Of a stretch of DNA of 64,000 bases, positions 15,701-24,702 are shown piece by piece. A program made the translations under genes and the position numbers. The stretch comes from Typha latifolia (lineage: Eukaryota; Streptophyta; Magnoliopsida; Poales; Typhaceae). Under the pieces are notes generated by a model. It did no database searches, was not told where the DNA came from, and saw only the letters and a list, made by a program, of their open reading frames with translations. The stretch is taken from assembly GCA_019914945.1 (NCBI GenBank), contig CM034099.1, positions 558,001 through 622,000 on the forward strand, in the 5' to 3' direction. How positions within the stretch are numbered: the first letter of the stretch is position 1; each line of letters begins with the position of its first letter.

Positions 15701-16805
15701 AAAAATGAGTGTTCCTATCCCCCTCTTGCACCCATTTAAGGCGGGACCGGACCGCCGCACCCACTTCGGGGTTTATCTCGCGGGCTCGGGCGGCTTTCCT
15801 GTTGTAGCAGCAGCGTAGATTGAGTAGCCCATTCGTATCCAGCTCGTGGTTTGCATCTCTTTCCTCCATCCTTGTTATTTCTGCTCTCACCGATTCCATC
15901 TCTTTCTCCAAGCAGCCCAGACCCGTTCTGCTCCATCTTCTCAGGTACCGTTGCATGTTCGTTATCTTGTGATTGAAGCCGTGCATGGGGTTCCCATGAG
16001 CATTACCCTTCCATGTCCTTGCAATAATGTCTCTACACTCCTGGTACTCTAGCCAGTATAGCTCGAACCGGAAAGGCCTTCGTCTGTTATCCTGCTCACC
16101 TTGGACCGTGACTAATAGTGGTGCATGGTCCGAGGCGGACCGGTCCAAATGAACCACACGGCTCCCTGGAAACTTACGCACCTAGTCCGTATTCGCCATG
16201 GCTCTGTCCAACCTCACCCAGACCCTGTTGTTTCCCATCTGGTTGTTGCACCACATGAACGGCACCCCTTCATACCCTAAGTCAGAGACTCCCTCCGCCT
16301 CCACAAACTTAGCGAAGTTGGCGGATTTTGGTCCGAGAGTAACCCGGGCATAGCTCATCTTCTCCTCCGCGGCCAGAATTGCGTTAAAATCTCCGCCTAC
16401 TAGCCACGGCAGTCCTAGACTTCCTAGCCCCGTCAGTTCTTCCCACAGCAGTTTCTGCTGGTCCACCTGATTACTGGCATATACTGCTGTCATCAGCCAA
16501 GTCTCGCCCTCACTGGAGGAGACCACCATGTGCGCCGCATATCGCGACACCGCCATTACATCCACGTAACCTATCGTCGTCTTCCACAGCATTATCAGCC
16601 CTCCAGAGACTCCTTCCGCTGGTACTGTAAAAGCGGACCATCTTCGCCCCATCGCCCGACTGACACCCTTCGCCTTCGTCCAGTCTGCATGCGTTTCTAA
16701 CAAGAACACAAAGTCCAAGCAATGTTCTCTACTCAAGTTGCGACACCTGTTAAGCACATCTTTCTTCAAGGCGCCACGGCAGTTCCAAAAGATCGCTTTA
16801 AACAT
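12729..16805 (-). pseudogene. LINE ORF2: endonuclease / reverse transcriptase / RNase H, one nonsense codon
   Basis: ORF2 opens at ATG 16805 (FKAIFWNCRGAL) and is read to 12729 with a single in-frame TAG at 16182-16184. Before the stop are the exo-endo-phosphatase motifs: WNCRG, LLETHAD and GGDFNAIL. The last motif, SDHAPLL, comes just after the stop, so the stop cuts the endonuclease itself. Reverse transcriptase follows (GKAPGPDGLQVEVY, FITLIPKVD, YRPISLCNMAYK, KLDMEKAYDRVSW, GLRQGDPLSPYLF). Its catalytic box reads YADG (14721-14732) instead of YADD. Then come a zf-RVT region (CSFCGLFSETSDHVFYDC) and a C-terminal RNase H (LNTDGAFQ, AEAWALRMG, ELDSELLV, RSGNRMADWAA). The likely ancestral codon at the stop is TGG (Trp), one transition away. 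Confidence 0.92.
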
Positions 16806-16822
16806 GATACAGGTTTTAGGGT

Positions 16823-18603
16823 TCACGCCATCCTGCCGCGCTTTGCGACCCCTCTTCCTCGGTCCCCTTCTTCCAATACCGCCACTCCTTTTCCACTCAG
16901 ACCAGGATCCGTAGGACTGCAGCTCTTTTCAGTGCAAACAATTGCCCAGTGCTCCTGCATCCGGTGTTCCACCTCCATTGGTTCGTGGTCACAGTTTGTC
17001 GATTTTGTGAGCGCCTTCCGGAGCTTCTGCACCGCCCTACTATGCTCCTCTGTCGGTCCGCTTGTCTCCATTGGTGGTTTTGTTCCGGCAGCCGCAACTC
17101 CGCCCTGGCACACTCCCGTTAGGTATTTCGTATTCTCACCAGCGCCCAGCTCTCTCCACGTAGCCATGGGGGTAGCCTTTCCGCCTCTCTTCCCTCCCGT
17201 GCCTAGCCTGATGGCTATCCCGTTGATTGTGACAGACTCCCGGTCTGGTTCCAGACTCACTCCCCTCTCACCCGAGACCTCCAATCCGGGTTGGACAGAT
17301 GGCCCAGGTTCTTTCACCTTCTGACAAGCCATCTCGTCAGCATGCATCGACACCCCTTTATCCTTCAGGCCATTTTCCTGCCCGTTGGATATAGGGGTTC
17401 CACTTTGGTTACCCTGCATCCTTACTCCTCCTTCCTCTTCCCTCGTCTGTTGCGCCACGTTATGGTTTGTGTCCATACCTTTTCCTTTTAAATGCATTGA
17501 CCTCGCCCTATCAGACTTGGGTCGCGTGCCTCCCGCTAATTGGCCCGCCCTCTTGTCTTGGCTCGGAGGATAGGTTTGCGTCTGGCCGCCGCCTGTTGCA
17601 TTTGTCTTCCCGGGGCCCCCTTGCATACCTCGTCCTTTTCGAACCTTCCCCAGTTTCCTTTTTCGCGACAAACGTTCTCCCTTCCTTCAGGACCCGGCTC
17701 CCTATGCTCCATTTTTCCTCTCTCCGTCTTCGACCCGCGTTCCCTGCTCATTGGAACCCACGCCTCGCCGGAGTGCTTCAGCTGAGGCTGCACCACCTTC
17801 CTCCGCCTCCTGGTCATCGTGCACCACGGCCCATAGGTCGTGTTTTGTTCCTCCATCTCTGGTTGACCCGACTCCTTTTCCTCCCGCGCCTGTCCACCTT
17901 CAGCATCATCCGTCGCGATCTCCTCCGCCTCTTCTTTACTCATATGTTCGCAAACAGCTGCCCGATGGCCAATCCTGCCGCATCGGTAGCAGAACATAGG
18001 TATATTCTCATAAACCACCCTCAAGTCCACCTTGTCCTCTTTTGGTCCTAGCCATACCGCCTTCTTGAGAGGTTTCTCAAGCTCTATCTCCACGCACACC
18101 CTGGCAAACCTACTTCTTGTGTGATCCATCGTCGTCTCATCCACTCTCAGTGGTTTCCCGAAATACCCCGCCACCGGCACTAAAGCTTCCAGTTCCCAGT
18201 ACTCCTGCGGGAGGTTGTGCAACTGGATCCATACTGGAGCGGACGTGAATGCCTCAGCTGAGGGTCTAAAGTTGTTCCTCCACGGAATAAGGTGAAGAAC
18301 TCTTCCCTGTATAGTCCACGGTCCCTTCGTTAGCGCATGGACCATGTCTTCCTCCTTTTCGAAACGGAACAGGTAATAGCCGCCCGACATGTCCGACGCC
18401 GCGAACCGATCTATGCCGTTCCATAATCTACTTAGGTTGCGCTTCAACAGTTCCAACGGGAGGCTGCGCCCCAAGAACCTTCCAAATAGGGTAAGTTTCC
18501 ACCGGCTCCTGCACCGCTCCAGAACTTCCGGGTCTATGATTATGCAGTCTTCCGTTTGCTCTCGCAGCTTGGCCAATATTTCCTCCGGGATGCGGCCATT
18601 CAT
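16823..18603 (-). pseudogene. LINE ORF1: DUF4283/zinc-knuckle RNA-binding protein, frameshifted
   Basis: The first frame is open from 18906 to 17536, with its first ATG at 18603 (MNGRIPEEILAKL). It shows a DUF4283-like domain (WKLTLFGRFLGRSLPLELL, GYYLFRFEKEEDM, GPWTIQGRVLHL, WIQLHNLPQEYW) and a CCHC knuckle (CYRCGRIGHRAAVC). A second frame open from 17671 to 16823 carries a low-complexity basic C-terminal part. The two overlap at 17536-17671, so I infer one ORF1 broken by an indel in that overlap. The second frame ends only about 18 bp before the ORF2 ATG, the close ORF1/ORF2 spacing of L1 elements. A 24-bp direct repeat near the 5' end (about 18795-18835) is read as a doubled RQKGS motif. 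Confidence 0.8.
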
Positions 18604-18904
18604 TCCTTTGGCCGATCCGCTCGTTCCCTTGACCGGTTTTCCTCCCGCTGCTACGGACGCCCATGAGCGCCTAGGTCTTCCTTCCTGCTCTCCTTCTGTG
18701 GCCTGAGCATCCCCATTTTGACTCTTCACCCAACCGCCTGGTCCGGTGATGGAATCGCCGTCGCATCCCGCCCGGGCGGGGGGAGGTCGGTGGCAGCTCC
18801 CCTTCTGCCGGCTGTCGGAGCTCCCCTTCTGCCGGGATTGGGCGACAGCTGAGCAGCACGGTCCCTTCCGGGTCCCACGTGGCAGCTCCCTGGTGTCTTC
18901 GCCC

Positions 18905-18917
18905 ACTCCCGGTGTGT
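18905..18917. repeat. Target-site duplication, LINE 5' side
   Basis: The 13-mer ACTCCCGGTGTGT is identical to 12641-12653 and directly abuts the LINE 5' end. Confidence 0.9.
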
Positions 18918-19328
18918 TTTTAGTTTACCAATATAAAAGGATGACGTGGGTTCAATCAATTGGATAGGATCAATTATATTCATCACGTGTTACATGGATC
19001 CCATTGACCATTTACAAAGTTTCCCAAGAGTGGACCCAAGACGGCAAATTGACCACGTGGGCAGCCGAAGTAATTACAAATTTGAAGCACGCGGGAAGTC
19101 CGTTTTCGATCCATTCTTCCAGAGCAAATTAGGTGCTCGAAAGAAACGTGTAAACCCGCATGGGGTTTCTTGATGGGGGTCTCCTCCCGCTTCCGATGGA
19201 TCTCGAAGGTGAGTGGGATTGATTTGCTCTCAGAAAAACTTCTTAGATCCTGTTGCCGATTTCTTAAGGTTACGATTTCAGGATTGAGGGATGGATTTGG
19301 AGGCTTGAAATAATAATTTCAAGGCCAA
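18918..19328 (+). promoter_or_regulatory. TATA-like promoter and two possible leader exons of an unnamed transcript
   Basis: A CCAAT/TATA-like stretch (TATAAAA at about 18932-18938) lies just beyond the LINE. It is followed by an ATG at 19160 in a possible exon ending at 19208 before GTGAGT. A second possible exon begins at 19282 after TTTCAG and ends before another GTGAGT near 19328. Joined, the frame closes after 26 codons (MGFLDGGLLPLPMDLE, then GLRDGFGGLK). These may be 5' leader exons, a small upstream ORF, or a non-coding transcript. I cannot identify a downstream protein. Confidence 0.3.
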
Positions 19329-20459
19329 GGTGAGTTTTTCGTAGAATTTGATGTGTATTGATCGATTTGATCTTTTTGTTAAAATTTCCCTGTTTATTGA
19401 CTTCACTTGCTGTTTTACTTGTTATCGCCACCGCAAAAACGATTTGGTTTCATTTCTTTGTGGTTGAAGGGGAATAAGGTCGATGATTGCTTGGTAGGAA
19501 TTATGAGGCATGGCTCTTAGTATCTTTGATTTTTGTCGGGATTCTTCTTTGTTTTCGTTTAGAGTTCATAGATCGGAAGATAGTGGCTTTCTTCTGCTAC
19601 TCAAACATATAAGGAACCGATACTAGACTATTTGTTTGAGAAAATAGGCCAAAGACCAATTTGAAGGGAAAACCCAAAGAAAGTGACTCTAGAAGAGCAA
19701 AAAGAAGTAGAAACATTAGAATTAGAATATGCCAAAAATGTAAGCTTCACAATATTTAGTTTATCGGAGTAATGTTTAGACCACTTCAGTACTTATTTTT
19801 AACTTATGGTTGATTATGTATAAGAAAGAAAGCAGGAACATAAAATAAGGAAATTATGTATGTTTGCATAATTAGATCTGGTGCGGTGGATTGAGATCAT
19901 TCAGTGTCGTTCTATAAGAGTTGTTTATTTATTATATTGCTTCAAAGGGCAAAAGCCCCAAATTTGGGTCTCCGGCCTGTTCTTCAAATTCACAAATGTC
20001 CTGCTTATTATATCCCTTGAGTACAGTACCCGTATGCCCTTTGAAGTGATCATCACAAGATATATGCATACATAACCAATATTGTCAGTAGAGTCTCGTA
20101 ATAATTTTTTGGTTTGCAGTTCTTCAGCCTCAATGGCTTGTCCACAATATGTTGCATATAAACTTGAGAGTGCTTGGTGTCATTGCTAGTAGTTTAGGAT
20201 TTACTAGGTTTACCAGCGTAAATAATGTCTCGGCAACTCAAAAAATGTACAACATGGATGGAACCTAAGGTTTGATGAGTATAATTTAGTCCTAAAACTA
20301 TTAGATATGACTCTCTAGGTCATTGCATCCCTAGTATGAATCCATGATTTTTAAACTATGAGGACATTTATGAAAGAAGACAAGCTTGGCCTGCAACTTC
20401 CGTTCTTAAAAGTTGTAATCAATGTCTAGTTCTTTGGTACTGGTTAGATAATTCAAATC
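19329..20459. other. No gene seen
   Basis: AT-rich sequence without a convincing exon. It may be intron of the transcript that starts at about 18960. Confidence 0.4.
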
Positions 20460-21144
20460 TCTCTCATCTGATGCTTAGTGGACTTATAAAATCAATTTGA
20501 GATGGTATGCTCATCCAAAATTTCCTTCTAAAGGGTTTCTTACTCAAATACTTTATGTCGGATGCCCTTATATAAAGAGAGACTTGCTAAAAGATACTAT
20601 ATCAGAGTCAAGATGGAGGCCTTTAGACTGAAAAGTTCTTACGGAGTGTCCCTTTCTGGAGAGGTGTGTTCTAATCATAGTTTGTTTTCAAAGTTGGAGT
20701 GTGTTGGGAAATGGTAATGGGAAGAGGATTAAATCTTGGAAAGATATTTTGCAGGGGATTTTAGTTTGGATATTCTGTATCCAAGGTTATTTGAATGAAG
20801 AAATGCTAGCTGCAGATGCTTGGGATGGTATGTAATGGTTGATTACTCCTAGAAGAAATCCGGATGATTATCTTAGGCAGGATGAGATTGCTAGAATTGC
20901 TGCATTCAGCAGGGATCATAATTAATGGTGCGACGGATAAGATCAAATGGAGATTTGACATCAAAGGAGTGTACTCTGTCAAGTCCTTGTATAAGTTTTT
21001 AAATAATGGTGGCAGGAATAGGATAATCAAGGTTATCCTGACTTGTGGAAGTTGAAATTGCACTTAAATATTAGAGTTTTTCTATGGCTGGAGCTTAAAC
21101 AAAATTCTAATAAAGACAATTTGTCGAGGTTTAATTACATTTTG

Positions 21145-21770
21145 TCTCCCTGTATTTTGACTCAGTATCACTTTGACTCCTGTATTATAAATGTGTACAA
21201 ATACCCTTTAAGATTTTTGAAAAGCTATAACTAATCTCATTTGTTAGCTTTATGTTGTGAGTTAAAAGTCACGTGTCAATCACGTAAATAGTAAGTTATT
21301 TTTAGATATACTAAATTATCCTCATAAAGGTTAAAAAAAAGTAATTCTTGGACAATTTTGTTCTCATCTTCTTTCTAAATTAAACTAAAAAGACCTTCTT
21401 TCCCAAGCATTCTTCTTCCCCAAGCTCCATACTTTTTCATCCCATCTCTCTATCCCATCTTTCATCACATGACTTCTAGTAGTAGGTAGTAGTAGCAACA
21501 CCAAATCGGCATCACTTGTAGATGTGTTTGTCATTGTGAATTAAGAGTTGTTAGGATCTCCAATCAATATTGTCTAAGGATAAGTAGGTACTTTTAATTT
21601 ATCAGCTAATAAAACCTAGCATTTTTTCCAACTATAGAGGGATAGAAAGGTAATTTTAGGTTATCTGTTAATAGCGTCTAAAGAGATGTAGTGTTTTAAA
21701 AGTCTAAAGAGGTATTTGTACGCTTTTATAGTGTATGGGACAAAGTGATACTGAGTCAAAATGCAGAAAG
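21145..21770. mobile_element. MULE-like inverted-repeat element nested in the LINE remnant
   Basis: The sequence starting at about 21150 (TGTATTTTGACTCAGTATCA) recurs inverted at about 21695-21766. The terminal inverted repeats extend about 70 bp with a few mismatches and share a GTACAAATACC core. The interior (about 470 bp) has no coding capacity. Outer ends and the target duplication are unclear. The LINE frame is broken exactly here, which supports insertion. Confidence 0.7.
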
Positions 21771-22131
21771 TTATTTGTTGAAAAGGAATTGAGTAGGAGA
21801 GAACAAATGTGTGTTCTGTTGGAAAGAAGAACAAGTAAGCACTTGCTTTTTAAGTGCTACTATGTGAGGAGTGAGGAGTATTATGAATCCTAGAAGCACT
21901 TTTTTGGGAATAGAAAAAATCTGGAATATATTAAGGATGTTTGGGATGTGAGCTCTAATTTGGGTTTGAAGGGAGTTAGAGATTGGTGGAAGATTTGGAT
22001 GGTGGCAATGTTTTGGCATGTGTGGTTAGAACGAAATAGGCCTATTTTCTGTTTGAAGTAAGGGGAAACTTTGGGAGGTTTTACACCACAATATTAAAGC
22101 TTTAATCATTTGATGGGCAGGTGTGCAAGGA

Positions 22132-22594
22132 TAGGGGGTGTAAACGAGCCGAGCTCAAGCCTGGAATGAGCCTATTATCAAGCCGAGCCGGATCGAGCTG
22201 GACCGAGCCAGATTGAGCCCAAGCCGATAGAGGAAAATGAGTGATGGCTTGGCGAAGGAGAAGGAGGACGACGAGGCGGAGGCTTGAGGAGGAAGAGGAG
22301 GTGGCGGGCCGTTGTGGAGGAGGAGGCGGGTTAGATATGGTGGAGGAGTAGCCGGGTTATAGGAGGAGGAGGGTAGGTTGATGGAGGAAAAGAGATTAGA
22401 TTACACTTAGATCTAGCCTTTGAACCGAGTCTATCGAGCCGAGCCTGAGCGAGCCGACTCTAGCTCAGGCTCGGCTCGAAATTATTTCTGATCCATCGAA
22501 CTCGGCTCGTGCTTGGGTCAGCTCTAATTGAGCTGAGCCAAACTCGAGCTTCAGTCGAGCCGAGCCCGGCTGTTCATTTATTTTGATAGCCCTA
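22132..22594. mobile_element. hAT-type MITE with 8-bp target duplication
   Basis: The 463-bp element begins TAGGGGGTGTAAACGAGCC and ends in the inverted TAGCCCTA. It is flanked by TGCAAGGA (22124-22131) and TGCAAGGG (22595-22602), an 8-bp duplication with one mismatch, the hAT length. Both ends are full of GAGCCGAGC-type repeats in opposite orientation. It has no transposase. It sits inside the LINE remnant, so it is the younger insertion. Confidence 0.8.
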
Positions 22595-22790
22595 TGCAAG
22601 GGGAGGAGGCTCAAAAGAAGGCTAAACTGTTGTTGAAGGAAACAAGCAATGACGGGTGTCATTTTGAGCTTATTATTATAAGTTTTTGGTTCTGTTAATT
22701 AGCTAGGGCTTGCTTGTAAGTAAATGTTTGTGGTGTAACTAGTTAATCTTACAGGTATGTAGGTAGTGATTATTAACTCACAAAGTACTC

Positions 22791-23285
22791 TAAAAGTTTA
22801 ATGTGATATTTGATTTGTGTATAAGGAATACTTATTTATAAATTAGATTTTTTTAAAATATATTTTACAACTAAACACTTATTTTTGTACATTTTGGTTA
22901 AACCTTGCATAAGGTAAATAATGTGATCAATTATATACTTTTCACAGGTAGAAGGGTGCGATAAAGTTATATACGTTTTCTTAATAATATTTCTATTAGC
23001 GAAAAATAACTAAAATATCCTCCTATATTCTTAACCCCTTTTCACTTCTTGTTTCTTCCACCAACATGCAAAAACCCTATTCTGATTTCTACTAGCGAGA
23101 AATGACCAAAATTCCCTCTACTATAGCTAAAGTACTTATGATCTATTAAAAGTGACTAGCAAGAACAATCCTCTTTGCATAACAAATTGTAACTATTTTA
23201 TTATCTCCTATTCGGCTTTACCTATCTATTATGAGAGCATTTTAGCCTTTTCATTTTAATCTCCTTGTAATATATTATGCACGAA
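22791..23285. other. AT-rich spacer, no gene seen
   Basis: AT-rich sequence with short repeated phrases (for example 'ctagcgagaaat'). It is probably degenerate repeat; nothing codes. Confidence 0.35.
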
Positions 23286-23289
23286 CCAT

Positions 23290-23550
23290 AAGAGGCTTAA
23301 GTTGTCAGAGAACAATCATTTTTATATTTTATATTTTAATACTCCCCTTCATTTCTCAGTATGAAATATTTTGAGAGGCCAAAAAATAAATTTGAATTTA
23401 ATGGGTGGTGGTTCTATATTTTCAAATAACATATGGGTATGATAGGATTTGAATTCAGAATTTCTGCTCCAATATCAAATTAACTCTCTTACTATTTTAA
23501 AAGCTTAAGTTGTTAGAGAACAATAGCTTTTATATTTTATATTCTAACAG
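23290..23550. repeat. LTR-like fragment with a 45-50 bp direct repeat
   Basis: About 47 bp at 23293-23339 (core CTTAAGTTGTCAGAGAACAA) recur with few changes at 23503-23549 in the same orientation. They bracket about 165 bp that end in 'ttatattctaac'. The arrangement resembles pieces of plant LTRs, but no retroviral-type ORF is nearby. Confidence 0.4.
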
Positions 23551-23559
23551 TAATATTTT

Positions 23560-23808
23560 GATGCAAATAGATTTGTGGTGTTGATGGTTAAACCTCTAGT
23601 CTGTGTAGGTAGTGCTGATATTACTGCAGGCGATCTTTGCAGTGTTCTTTTTATCGGTGTTTTGGTGTCAATCTGTTTTGTGACTGTCAGGTTTGATCTG
23701 TTTTGTTGTTGGAGTAGGCCATGCAGTGATGGTAGTCTCTTTATTGAAAGATGATTTTTGGTTTCGTAACAAAACTGAACCGATGGGCTTTCTTTCAAAA
23801 AAAAAATT
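23560..23808 (+). mobile_element. LINE 3' end scrap with poly(A)
   Basis: T/G-rich sequence leads to 'gggctttctttc' and an A-run at about 23798-23807, the usual look of a 5'-truncated plant LINE 3' end. No ORF remains. Confidence 0.45.
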
Positions 23809-24009
23809 ATTATAAAGATCATTGCTTTGTGACAAAATTGACTCAGGCAAGGATACGATGGACCTCTTGAAGCTCATTCTGTATATAGATCATCAACAGA
23901 TGATTATTTGCTCTCCAGTCTATATCGAATTCTAGCTTCCTTTTATTCGTTTTACAGTATAAAAGATGAATAATCTCAGAAATAAAATTTAGCATTACTC
24001 CCACTTCTT

Positions 24010-24702
24010 TCTAAGGTATGCATGGATTCAATCTTCAGAGAACATGTCGATGATGAAGTTGTTACAGAGTGGGCTTCTCCAACTCAGTGAAGAGAAGAGT
24101 GAACCTCTTGAAGGTCTAAAGCTGGAGTGGAAGCTCATCCAGTGCACATCAACTCCTGGCAGGTTCATGCCCGCATCCTTGCTATGTTAGAAGTACAAAT
24201 GAGAAATCGATATAAATATATGGTAGACATGATTGCCCTTGTTTAGCACTGATACAGAGACAAAATACTATTAGCTATATCCATCTTTGGTTTTGACACA
24301 AAAAATCTGTGCTACTCAATGTATGGAATAAGTAGAACATATTAGTCAAGGGTCGAGATAAAACTAGGAATGCAGAAATTCCTAGTTATATCCATCATTT
24401 TGATGTTATCAAATAGTTTGGAAATAGAAATTCCACATCTAAATTCTATAGAAGTACATACACCCATTCTGTGTCTTGATAATACCATCAAATATAGACA
24501 TGTACCCAGGTTCCAGATTGATGGAGAAAATCTGAATACATATGTTGCTAACTTTGATAGGATGCTGGTTTGGATGGATACTGTCCAGCCACCTTTCACC
24601 CTAGCACTAGATGAGTATCCAGAAACTGACATCAATGAAATTAAGGACTTTGGATTTGGACACCTCCGGCTTTACTTTCTATTCGAATGTCAAGAATGGT
24701 GA
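24010..24702 (+). other. Possible exons of an unrecognised gene or gene fragment
   Basis: Two stretches have coding-like character. At 24026-24160 an open run in one frame (LLQSGLLQLSEEKSEPLEG) follows a short frame that ends in a stop. At 24370-24702 a 110-codon frame contains EIEIPHLNSIEVHTPILCLD and FTLALDEYPETDINEIKDFG. I do not recognise either. They could be a captured fragment, a decayed gene or chance. Confidence 0.2.

Larger units (their letters stand above)
12654..18904 (-). mobile_element. Nearly complete L1-type non-LTR retrotransposon (LINE), about 6.25 kb
   Basis: Read on the minus strand the element runs from 18904 to a poly(A) tail (T-run at about 12657-12675 on the plus strand) and is flanked by a perfect 13-bp duplication. 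It contains ORF1 (zinc-knuckle nucleic-acid-binding protein) and ORF2 (AP endonuclease, reverse transcriptase, zinc-binding region, RNase H), the order of plant L1 elements. It is not 5'-truncated in an obvious way: about 300 bp precede the first in-frame ATG of ORF1. The perfect duplication and long open frames point to recent insertion, yet three lesions make this copy defective: an ORF1 frameshift, an ORF2 nonsense codon and a changed catalytic RT residue. Its GC content is higher than the flanking DNA. Confidence 0.93.
20460..22790 (+). pseudogene. Decayed LINE ORF2 remnant, interrupted by two DNA elements
   Basis: Scattered frames on the plus strand translate to the C-terminal part of a plant LINE ORF2: SVLGNGNGKRIKSWKD near 20700, DKIKWRFDIKGVYSVKSLYK at about 20937-20996, LWKLKLHLNIRVFLWLELK at about 21040, and, after an inserted element, a zf-RVT-like stretch with CVFCW near 21810 and VRDWWKIWMVAMFWHVW at about 21980. 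Stops and frameshifts are frequent, so it is an old copy. It runs opposite to, and is unlike, the intact LINE at 12.7-18.9 kb. Boundaries are approximate. Confidence 0.75.

Noticed and set aside
18604..18906. ORF1 of the LINE starting at 18906
   Set aside because: The codon there is GTG, only two bases beyond the element's own 5' end; the first true ATG in frame is at 18603.
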